Below are positions 54,441 to 64,000 of a stretch of 64,000 bases of DNA, one piece after another (within the stretch, counting starts at the first letter, position 1; every line of letters begins with the position of its first letter). Position numbers and translations under genes: made by a program. The notes under the pieces were generated by a model. It made no database searches. It saw nothing but the letters and a program-made list of their open reading frames with translations, and was not told the DNA's origin. Source of the DNA: Aselliscus stoliczkanus (Eukaryota > Chordata > Mammalia > Chiroptera > Hipposideridae); the NCBI GenBank assembly GCA_033961575.1, contig CM066728.1:102500852-102564851 (forward strand). The letters are read 5' to 3'.

Positions 54441-56690
54441 TTCTTCACCATACTGGTGCCAGATCAACTGTTTCCTTATTCAGTTGACCCAGTTCCTGGT
54501 TTGATCTCAAGACAAATCAATCCTCAATCATATGAGTTAGCCAAGGTAGGCAGACATAGGCTATGGCCATTTAAGGGTAATGGCTAGAAATATTTGAGCA
54601 TCTGTATATACTGGGCACAGTGCTATGCATTTACATCTTATCTTCACAGCTGGATAGCGCACATGCAAGAGGGCTGGGAAAAATGAACAATAAATAAAAG
54701 AGGTTTCCAGAAATTTTAAGACAAACGTTTAACTATTGGTAGATTGATAGTAAAAACTTAAAATTGTCAAACTATTTCCTCTGCATTTCTGAATGTAAGG
54801 CATTGCAAGATGGGGCATCATTCTAAGAATGAAACATTCAGTCTTGTTTACTTAGTATCACAGCACCACCGTAAAAAAACAACGGGACTCTGGTGGTTAC
54901 ATGCCAAAGATCTAGTGGAGGTCTTTAAACAAGAACCCATTGCTGCTCTGGAATATTCATTTTCTTCCTTACCACTTCCAGTTAATAGAGTGAAAGTTAA
55001 AAGCATCAAACTCATGCAAAAGCTTTTATGAAAATGAACATATCAAACAAATGGATCTTTAAAAAAATCTGCGAGTTGATGCACGCTAATAATATTAGCT
55101 TCAATTATATTTAGGCTTTTTCAAATAAAGCCCTGGCAAGTAGATAAGTGACGACTTGCTTCCATTTCCGCTTCTCTCCCTCATCCCTTCCTTCTCTACA
55201 CAGAATGACTCATGGCTCAGTCTGTGGCCCAAACAGAAACAAAGGGTCAACAAATGAACAGAAGGAAGATGGTGCCTCTTCCTCTCTTTTCTTCTTTAAG
55301 TGCTGACACAAAGGTCTCCCGAGAGAGGCTGAAATTGGCCAGGATGTTGAATTCTATCTGGCACATTTCATTCTTTTATACTTACTGTCTTCCTTTCCCA
55401 GTTGTCATTCCCTGCAATTAAATAAAAATAAATGTTAGTGCCATTAGGGGGCTGAGATAATTTCATGGTGTATACTAATTCACCCTGGTCTGTCTGCAAT
55501 ATGTTTTCAAATGCCAAGCCCAGCTCATTTTTGTTTCTGATCTTTAGAAAACACTATTTATAACGTGCGTTGTCACCCCATTGGAGACCCTTTCTATATG
55601 TGATAATAAACCTTGCCATGTTTATACAAGAGGACATGCCTACTGCCTCGGTAAATCACAGGCTTCCCTTTGCATAGCACTCATGTGGTCCTGCCAGCCT
55701 GAAAACCTACAGATTGGGTGGGAGAAGGAAAAACGGTTTGCAGATGTCTGATAACCAACCATAGAGGCTTTGTAGTTTTTGTGTTTTCCTAGGATGAATC
55801 ACTTGTCAGAGGAAATTATGTTGATAACTTCCATGCAGTTACATCGATAACAAATTAACACTCCCAGTCCCTGTATGCATGAATTTGTAGCAAAGTGAGT
55901 TCATGTTCCTGCTGTTCCTTAATATCTATCTAGGTAATAACAGTTTCCATCATTGAGCAGAGACAATGGGGAAGTCTCGCTCCCCCGCCTGGAAACGGAC
56001 ATTTATTTTCCTGTTTTCCATTTCCATTCCCGTCCTGAGACTATCAGTTGCAGGGTCTCCTAGCAGTTTATGACATTACTGCTGATTACAGCATAATGAT
56101 TCCTCATTGATTAAATGTGGTTTAGCTGGGTTGTCAGAGGTGGACCAGAACATGCAAATAGAAATTGTAGTGGCTAGGGAATGGTAGACCTACAGCTGTC
56201 TATCTGGAAGATAAAGTCAGGATACAGAATAGCAATTTAAATCCTACCTATGGGGCTAACTTACTCATTTTTTAAAATGAATTAGAAGCCAGTTCAGTAA
56301 AATAATTGGTTTGATGAATTTTGAAGTTCACATTAGCTAATCTAATCAACCGAGTCTACAAATCATCAAGCTTATTCCTTATGTAACCATAAGTCCAAAA
56401 ATTTCTTTTATTTCACCGATGTCGCTATCATTTTGGTTTTATGTACAAATCAAAATGACAGCTACTTTGATGATGGTAAACTCAATTAACAGCTTGGCCA
56501 AGAAACCCCGTTTTTCTAGTTGTTTTACTCATAAATCTGTAGTCAGCACATAGCTAGTAATTGTATGTACAAAAAAACAAACTGTACTACACAGAATATT
56601 TCTAATCGACTGGGTGGCTCCGGCCCCCGCCCTCTGGCCAGGACTCCACGATGCAGGATGAAGGCAAAGCTATTTTAAAAAAAAGTTTAG
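54441..56690. other. Intergenic, no gene recognised
   Basis: A MIR-like scrap at 54,590-54,660. 55,880-56,260 is repeat-free and may be conserved non-coding sequence. No gene. Confidence 0.4.
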
Positions 56691-56798
56691 GGTCAGCCAA
56701 GTGGCACGGTGGTTACGCGCTGGCTTGGGAAGCCAGAGGCCCCGGTTCGGTCCCACATACGAGGGCCAGGGACACTGCCCTCAAAAAAAAAATTTTTT
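56691..56798 (+). mobile_element. tRNA-derived SINE, short (head-only) form
   Basis: GGTCAGCCAAGTGGCACGGT head ending at GACACTGCCCTC, then 10 A and 9 T. TTTAG repeats at both sides (56,686-56,690 and 56,799-56,803). Same end point as the copy at 3,435. Confidence 0.83.
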
Positions 56799-57295
56799 TT
56801 TAGTCTCCTAACATGCTTGAAATAGCTCATAACTGGAAATGTTATTTGGGGCAACTTAGTATCACATTAACTAACTTAGAGGGAAGAAGACATTCTGCTT
56901 TTTATTTTTGTCTTTTAATTTGGTGGGGCTTTTGTGGGAAAAAATTATCCAAGTTTGGCACATACTTAATAAATTAACATTGAGTTAAACTAAACTATAC
57001 ATTAAGAATATACAGAAAATAACTCATAGACTAGAGTTGGTGTAATTCCTGGAAGGTGATTTGCAGTCATCTTAGGGGTGGGTTTAAGGGTGGGCTATGA
57101 GCAAGGACAGACAATGAGACAAAGAATGGCCAAGAATTCAATTACCTGACGCGATAAATGTGGAATTTATGATCATTTATTTGGGCTGAAGTTTATCTTC
57201 ATCTGTTAATCACAAGATATTTGACTAAGATGGGGAATAACATAAAACTGTTAAAATAAAAAAATACACTTTAAATCACTCATTATGCATAAAAA
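56799..57295. other. Intergenic, no gene recognised
   Basis: AT-rich, unique-looking. Confidence 0.4.
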
Positions 57296-57690
57296 CAGTT
57301 GACTTTTGAACAACACGGGTGTGAACTGTGAGGGTCCACTAATAACCACATTTTTTTTTTTTTCACGAAATACAGTCTGCCCCCTGTATTCACTGGTTTT
57401 GGATCCGTGGATTCAAATAAACACTGACAGAAAACAGTAGCTTCCATCCACAGTTGGGAATCTGCAGATGTGGAGGGCTGGCTCTGTACGTTGTTTTAGA
57501 CCATTTTAAGTGAGGGATTTGAGCATTTTCGAATTTTGGTACCTGAGATGGGTCCTGGAACCCATCCCCAGTGGATACTGAGGGACGGTTGTAGTTCAGT
57601 TTTTGAGGGAGCCCAAAGTTATATATGGATTTTCAACTGCACGGGGGAGGTGGACACCCTTGACCCCCACATTGTTCAAGGGTCAGCTGT
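57296..57690. mobile_element. Tigger-type element containing a second one
   Basis: Outer inverted ends CAGTTGACTTTTGAACAACA and TTGTTCAAGGGTCAGCTG. The outer body is split by the inner element at 57,373-57,591. Confidence 0.8.
57373..57591. mobile_element. MER2/Tigger-like MITE nested in the outer element
   Basis: 219 bp, ends CAGTCTGCCCCCTGTATTCA and GGATACTGAGGGACGGTTG, TA on both sides. The ends are imperfect inverted repeats. Confidence 0.78.
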
Positions 57691-58714
57691 ACTTCGTATG
57701 TTCTAATTATATGTGATCTTTAGTCATTGATCAAAGCCACCTGGACTTCCACTAACCTATATTTTGTCCATCCATTTCAAGTCACTGCATGTCCCTGAAA
57801 TGCAGAGGCTGGGCTTCTGAAGTCTTCTGAAACCCAAATTTGCCTTTCTCCCCATTACTGTGTTTTATTAAATTTTACTTTAATACTTGTCCTCTGGTCT
57901 AGGACTAGCAGAGCTCAGCCCAGCTATTTCAGGTTAACTTCCATGAAGTCCTGGGTTCCTTGCATGTTGCCTTTCTATAAAACCAGGGGAAGGGTGATGA
58001 GGGCGTTTCTTCCCAAGGTGACTGTCAGTGATGATCCTTTCACTGTGATTGTAGGAAGTTTCCAAGTTTTCTAGGATCACTGTACACTCTCTGCTTCTCA
58101 GTTATTCCTCCATGTTGATACTAAAATCACTGTACCCAACATACTCATTTATTATCATATCATAACCTGCATTAAACCTCTCAAGTCGCCACCAGGTGCT
58201 CAATGTATCCATTTGTCTTCACTCCCTGCCCCATCCAGGCAAATTTACTAGCTGCTCTCCTTGCTGCTTTCTGCCTCTCCCTGAACCATGCTTTTATTCC
58301 CGCTGTCTCTGCCTCCCACAAAAATAGCAAGTCCCGCTGACAGCACTTAAAATTTATATCCAACTTCCTACCATTCCAAGTGAAGAGGTTAGAGCATCTA
58401 AAAAAGGGGAGTGTGGGTCAGAACTGCTCATCTCACTTATGTGTCTGACACATAAAACAGCATAAATCCCCCTGGATGAGACTAAATGAATTATTTCCAT
58501 TCCTCAAATGCAAGTTTATCCATGTACTGATCAAAAACTACATGGCTGCCACTCATGATAGAGGATGACACTTTTCCCCCAAGTTTGCAAGCAAGGTGAA
58601 CCACCCGTAGTTAATATTTAAAATGAAATCCAAAATCATGGTCAGAATAACATTTTATTGTCACTGAGTAAATCTTGAATTTTTTTTTTTAATAATAAAA
58701 ATATACAGTAAGTG
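57691..58714. other. Intergenic, no gene recognised
   Basis: Unique-looking sequence without a named element. Confidence 0.4.
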
Positions 58715-59290
58715 CATTGACTGAGCAACAGCCAGGTTTTGCTCTTAGTGCTGGAACGTATAGTAAGTGGTAGGAAATGTTAGTCATTATTATTACTTTA
58801 CATTTATTGATTTATTTTATCCCCACAACTCCTCTATCATGTAGATTCAATACTGTCCCGTCCCCAGGGCCGCCATAACAAATTACTGCAGACTGGGTAT
58901 GGTAAACAACAAGAAGTGTGTTTTCTCACAATTTTGGAGGCTGGAAGTCCAAGACCAATTCGTTGGCTGGGTTGGTTCTTCTGAGGCCTTTCTCCCTGGC
59001 TGGTAGATTGCAGCCCACTCACTGTCCTCTCATGGTCTTCCTTCTGTGTGTGCCTGTGTCCCACCCTCTTCTCCTTACAAAGACAACAAGTCATATTGGA
59101 TAAGGGCCCACCTTCCTGACCTCATTTAACTCTTATTACCTTTGTAAAGACCCTATCTTTAAACATAGCCACATTCGGGGGTACTGAGGGTTAGGACTTC
59201 AACATGTCCATTTGGGGGGCAAAATAACAGCAATGAAGAAACTGAGGCATGTACAGAGCCATCCTGTGGTTCCAGGAAGTCAGGCTGGGG
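58715..59290 (+). repeat. MIR split by an MLT1-type LTR
   Basis: MIR pieces lie at about 58,715-58,853 (TTTATTTTATCCCCACAACT) and 59,235-59,290 (GAAGAAACTGAGGCATGTAC). Confidence 0.55.
58855..59232 (-). mobile_element. MLT1-type (MaLR) LTR, antisense
   Basis: GGGCCGCCATAACAAATTAC, TTTTGGAGGCTGGAAGTCCA, GAGGGTTAGGACTTCAACAT in reverse MLT1 order. More diverged than the copy at 41.9 kb. Confidence 0.75.
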
Positions 59291-59600
59291 GGCTGTGTGT
59301 GGAGTGTTGGATAAAATGTAATGCCAAGATCCCAAATTGGAGATATGTCAATGTATGAGATATTTTAACATCTGTGTAATTGGTATTAATTAAAGTCATC
59401 AGAAAATTAGATGTCTGAGTTTATTTTTTTCTAGTTCGTTAAGTATTAAGCATATTTTTTTACTTCATTCTTGTTTTAAAATCTCCTGGGTTACATGTTT
59501 CCTTTCTTCCTTTACTACACAGAATTTGTGACAATGATTGAAATCTTATTTTGTGATTGAGGACTTTGTTTTAAGATTTGTGAACATGGTGAGTATAATG

Positions 59601-59633
59601 TATGTGTGTGTGTGTGCGCGCGCGTGTGCGCAC
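59601..59633. repeat. Alternating purine-pyrimidine tract (TG/CG)
   Basis: 33 bp of strict alternation: TG units, then CGCGCGCG, then TGTGCGCAC. Lies just before the L1 tail at 59.64 kb. Confidence 0.9.
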
Positions 59634-59639
59634 CTCATT

Positions 59640-59797
59640 TTTTATGGTTATTAGTTTCAGTTGTACAAAAAACATAATGATTAGACATTTACACCCCTCA
59701 CATAGTGATAATCCCAAGTCTACTACCCCTCTGACATGGTACATAGCTATTACAATACCATTGACTATATTTGCTATGCTGTACTTTACATCCCGTG

Positions 59798-59871
<74 letters not shown>

Positions 59872-62290
59872 TTCTTTTTAAAATTATAGTTGACATTCAA
59901 TACTATTTTATAAGAGTTTCAGGTATACAGTACAGTAGTTAGGCATTTATAGAATTTATGAAGTGATCCCCTGATAAGTCTAGTACCCACCTGACACCAT
60001 ACATAGATTTTACAACATTATTGACTATATTCCCCATACTGTATCTCACATCTGCATACTATTTTGTGACTACCAATCTGTACTCCCTAATCCCTTCCAC
60101 TTTATCACCCATCCCCCAAAACCCTGCCATCTAGTTTATTCTCTGTATCTATGAGTTTGTTTCTGTTTTGTTTGTTCATTTATTCTATTCTTTAGATACA
60201 TACAAGTGAAATCATATGGTATTTGTCTTTCTCAGTCTGATTTATTTTGCTTAGCATAATATTCTATAGGTCCATTCATGTTGTTGCAAATGGTAAGATT
60301 TCATCCTGTTTTATGGCAGAGTAATACTCCATTGTATAAATGTACCACAATTTCTTTATCAATTTGTCTATTGATGGGCATTTTGGTTGTTTCCATATTT
60401 TGGCTATTGTGAATAGTACTGCAGTAAACTAGGGGTTTATATATTTTGTCAAATTAGTGCTTCGGATTTCTTTGGATTAATACCCAGAAGTGGAATTGCT
60501 GGGTCATACAGTAGTTCTAGTTTTACTTTTGTGAGTAACCGCCATACTGATAGTGGGTGGCTGCACCAATTTGCAGACGCACCAACAGTGCACCAGGGTT
60601 CCCTTTTCTGCATATCCTCACCAACACTTGTTGTTTGTTGATTTATTGATGATAGCCATTCTGACAGGAGTGAGGTGGTATCTCATTGTGGTTTTGATTT
60701 GCATTTCTCTAATGATTAGTGATTTTGAGCACCTTTTCATATGTCTATTGCCATCTGTATGTCCTCTTTGGAGAAATGTCTGCTCAGGTCTTCTGTCCAT
60801 TTCTTAATTGGATTGTTTGAGTTTTTGGTGTTGAGTTGTATCAGTTTTTTGTAGGTTTTTTGGATGTGAACCCCTTATCACATGTATCATTGGCAAATAT
60901 CTTCTCCCATTCAGTAGGATGTCTTTTTGTTTTGTTGATGGTTTCCTTTGCTGTGAAAAAACTTTTTAGCTTGATGTGGTTCCATTTGTTTAAGTTTTCT
61001 TTTGTTTCCCTTGCCTGAGGAGATAAATCAGTAAAAAATATTACTAAGAGTAATGTCTGAGAGTTTACTTCTTGTATTTTCTTCTAGGAGTTTAATGGTT
61101 TCAGGTCTTACATTTAAATCTTTAATCGATTTTGAATTTATTCTTGTATATGGTGTAAGTTTCATTTTTTTGCATGTATCTGTCCAGTTTTCCCAGCACC
61201 ATTTAGATTGTCTTTACCTCAATGTAAATTTTTGCTTCTTTTTTCATAAATTAAATGACCATATAGGCACATGGATTTATTTCTTGTCTCTATTCTGTTC
61301 CATTGATCTATGTGTCTGTTTTTATGCCCAAACTATGCTGATTACTATGGCCTTGAAGTGTAATTTGATATTAGGTATCATGATACCTCCAGCTTTACTC
61401 TTCTTAGAATCTCAGTATTGCCCTGGCAATTCAAGATCTTTTACGGCTCCATATAAATTTTAGGATTATTTGTTCTAGTTCTGTGAAAAATGTCAGTAGT
61501 ATTTTGATAGGGATTCTGTTGAATCTATAGATTGCTTTGGGTAGTGTGGACATTTTTGACTATATTAATTCTTTCTATCCGTGAGCACAGTATGTTGTTC
61601 TGTTTATTTGTATCTTCTTTAATTTCTCTCTTCAATGTCTTATAATTTTCTGGGTACAAATGTTTTACTTTCTTGGATAAATTTATTTGTAAGTATTTTA
61701 TTTTATGTTTTGATGCAGTTGTAAATGGGATTGTTCTCTTAAGTTCTCTTTCATATAGTTAATTATTGGTATATAAAAATGCAACCAATTTCTGAATATC
61801 TATTTTGTATCTTGCTACATTACTAAATTCATTTATCAGTTCTGATAGTTCTTTTTTTGTGGAAATGTTGGGGTTCTTTATATATAGTATCATGTCATCT
61901 GCAAATAATTACTTCTTACTTTCCCATATGGATGCCTTTTATTTCTTTTTCTTGTCTGGTTGCTGTGGCTAGGACTTCGGTACTATGTTAAATTAAAGTG
62001 ATGAAAATGGGCCTCTTTGTCTTGTTCCTGATCTTAAGGAAAATGCTTTTAGCTTTTCTCCATTGAGAATGATGTTAGCTGAGGGTTTGTCATATGTGGC
62101 CTTTATCATGTTGACTTATGGTGCCTCTATTCTGACTTTGCTGAGAGTTTTTAATCATAAGTGGATGCTAGATTTTGTCAAATGCTTTTTCTGTGTCTAT
62201 TGATATGACCATATGGTTTTTATTTTTCATTGTGTTTATGTGGTGGATCACATGAGTTCAGTTGTGGATACTGAACTTTAATCCTGTGCC
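59640..62290 (-). mobile_element. L1, 5-prime truncated (~2.65 kb), antisense
   Basis: 3-prime UTR at 59,640 (TATTAGTTTCAGTTGTACAA), (GT)n-(AT)n at 59,800-59,868, then ORF2 landmarks to GTGGTGGATCACATGAGTTC near 62,240. A minus-strand open block 60,800-60,618 shares [16 protein letters not shown] with the copy at 34 kb. Frames are broken. Confidence 0.87.
59800..59868. repeat. (GT)n-(AT)n compound microsatellite
   Basis: About 15 GT then about 19 AT units inside the L1 3-prime UTR, at the position where the 26.4 and 53.8 kb copies have (TA)n. Confidence 0.93.
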
Positions 62291-62984
62291 CTACTGTGTC
62301 AACAGCTCGCTTTAGTCTTTCTATATGAATTACACATTCCTACCGGCATACTCATCATATTACATTGCAGTTATGTGTTGACAAAATTGATTGGGGTTAA
62401 ACTTTTATGTTTAGTTTTTTGAATTGTGGCTAAAGAAGAAAAGTACTACACTGCTCACCGTCAGCAAAAGATATAGGACTCAGATAGTCTGTGGACATGT
62501 GTGAGTTTTCCGTTACAGACACTCTCTGGAATGAGGTAGAAAGATGCATTAATGAAATCAAAGGCAAGGCCACTCTGAACCCAAGGCTGAAAATGTAATC
62601 CTTTTTCCATTTCTATTCCTGATTATCATCATTCATGTGGTCCAATTCAGTTCATTCTGGTATCTCCAGTTCAGAGATTCTGAGATGAAATTAAGGGATG
62701 ACATTATTAGCAAAGTACAATAATATGGTACAACACAGATATCCCAATTTGACTCCAAACCTTCTCCTATTATAAATTTCCCAGCAGCAAATTAGACTCC
62801 ACAGATTACGTCTCCCTGCAGGTTGAAATTCATATACACAGAAATTAATGTGTGACAGTAAGTTCTGTTTCCTGCATAAGCTAAAAATTAAAAGACTTTA
62901 TAATCTCTTCATCTCTTAATTTCGTTTTAGCCAGAAAGCTCTCATTGTCTTTGTCACTAGTCTTTAATTTTTTGTCTCAGCCTA
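62291..62984. other. Intergenic, no gene recognised
   Basis: Unique-looking sequence. Confidence 0.4.
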
Positions 62985-64000
62985 CCTTTAAACTCAGAAC
63001 AATTGTTGAGAACCCCAAAGTGCTGGTCAGTGTTTATTATATTAGAAATTGAAACTGAGACATTTAAAAATGTTTATCAATTCACTTAACCATAACAAAA
63101 CAAACCCATTACAATGAACTTAGATAACATATATTTATTAAAAATAACAATATTTTCCAAAACGAAAAATATAGTGAAAAGGAGTGGAGTGGCTTTTTTT
63201 TTTTTTTTTTGCATCTTTGCAAATCTTTTTCATGTTTGGTTAAGAGAAGACATCTGTATTCTCATATCTATTGCAAAATTATTCTTTTGGTTGAAGATTC
63301 TGAAGAAACTCCAGCCTCACACAGATATGCAGTTGAAAAAGGGGAGTGTATTTTTAAACCTGTTTCAGATCACTGTGGAGATTGTCTTTGATATTACACT
63401 AACACTTAAGTGCTTATTTCTTAAAGGGTAGTTCAGTGTAGAAACTGAAACCATATCTGGTGTACTTTTCATTCTTTGTTACATTAAAATCTATTGGAAT
63501 ATTTTGCATTTTGAAAATATCTTTTACCCATGCATAATTTTATTAGTATTTTGTTCCACATTTTGGTCATTTGGAAAATATAGGTTCACCGAGATAGACA
63601 GATCTCCTAAATGTTGACATATTTCACTATATGATATCACAAAAAATCTCATTTTTTAACATCACCATCCATCTCATTAAAAAGTCTTTAAGATGAGGAA
63701 ATGATCAAGCTCATGGTGGTAGATCTACCTTTTTAAAAACTCTAATTTTGGCTCGAAAGTTTGTATTTTATCATTGGTAGCAACTATTGTCTGCTGTTTT
63801 CCTTGAACTGGTATGCCCTTTGTTCATGTTTTAGCAGAGAGTTTCCAAATAACCAAATTTGGATGACCATAGTAGTCCCTTTAAGTACAAAAGATGCTCA
63901 TTTTTAAAAAAGAAAAAAAAAGCTAGTTCAGGTCTGAATTCACTCACTTGCACAAGTGCCTGTCCTCAAGACAACCTTTGCAATATGGTATACAGCAAAA
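62985..64000 (-). mobile_element. hAT-Charlie-type element, longer relative of 19,505, runs off the window
   Basis: Shares GAACCCCAAAGTGCTGGTCA-region, TTTTCCAAAACGAAAAATA and AGAAGACATCTGTATTCTCA with the hAT family at 19.5 kb, and continues with CACACAGATATGCAGTTGAA and beyond. An 18-T run at about 63,194-63,211 interrupts it. Any transposase remnant would be antisense and is frame-broken. Confidence 0.55.

Noticed and set aside
11780..64000. Exons of MARCHF11 or RETREG1
   Set aside because: Those are the human neighbours of ZNF622 by recall; I looked for transmembrane or RING-CH coding blocks with splice sites and found none.
1..64000. CRISPR arrays, operons, prophage or other prokaryotic systems
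   Set aside because: The window is clearly mammalian nuclear DNA; tandem repeats present are ordinary microsatellites.

Overview
The window is nuclear DNA of a placental mammal, most likely a bat. The gene is a spliced, CpG-island-driven vertebrate gene. The rest is a typical eutherian repeat landscape: MIR, old L1, MaLR/ERVL LTRs, Tigger and hAT fossils. On top of that lie lineage-specific tRNA-derived SINEs. One family has a GGCCGAGTGG head and either a ~430-bp or a ~110-bp form. The other is VES-like, with a tRNA head followed by a CAACTAGATTGAA body. VES-like SINEs point to Chiroptera. The long family resembles what I remember of horseshoe-bat (Rhin-type) SINEs. The species call is inference.

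Layout. 1-11,780: one complete protein-coding gene on the + strand, ZNF622 (ZPR9, orthologue of yeast Rei1), a cytosolic 60S ribosome-maturation factor. Six coding exons join in frame to 456 codons plus a stop, with consensus splice sites at all five introns, a CpG-island promoter with CCAAT, CRE-like and ETS motifs, and an AATAAA signal. Introns 3 and 4 are filled largely by antisense L1 and one SINE nested in a hAT fossil.

11,780-64,000: about 52 kb with no second gene that I can support. This agrees with the human arrangement as I remember it, where ZNF622 is followed by a large intergenic interval before MARCHF11 (no exon of which I found). The region holds antisense L1 pieces near 12.3-15.6, 26.3, 33.3-35.5, 37.4-39.2, 53.6 and 59.6-62.3 kb; two sense L1 3-prime ends; five further SINEs; a 79-bp mariner MITE with perfect ends; several Tigger-type elements; an ERV-L integrase fossil; MLT1- and MLT2-type LTRs; two related hAT-Charlie fossils; and long microsatellites.

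I see no undescribed biochemical system. The most informative structures are nested insertions with intact target-site duplications (especially a twin-primed L1 inside a Tigger MITE inside a MIR at 53.4-54.4 kb), the mariner MITE, the two tail forms of the SINE family, a duplicated CRE in ZNF622 intron 5, a GATA-motif cluster at 36.6-37.0 kb and an unexplained homologous pair at 49.8 and 50.9 kb. Repeat family names come from recall of consensus sequences, not from a database search; boundaries given without target-site duplications are approximate to tens of bases.
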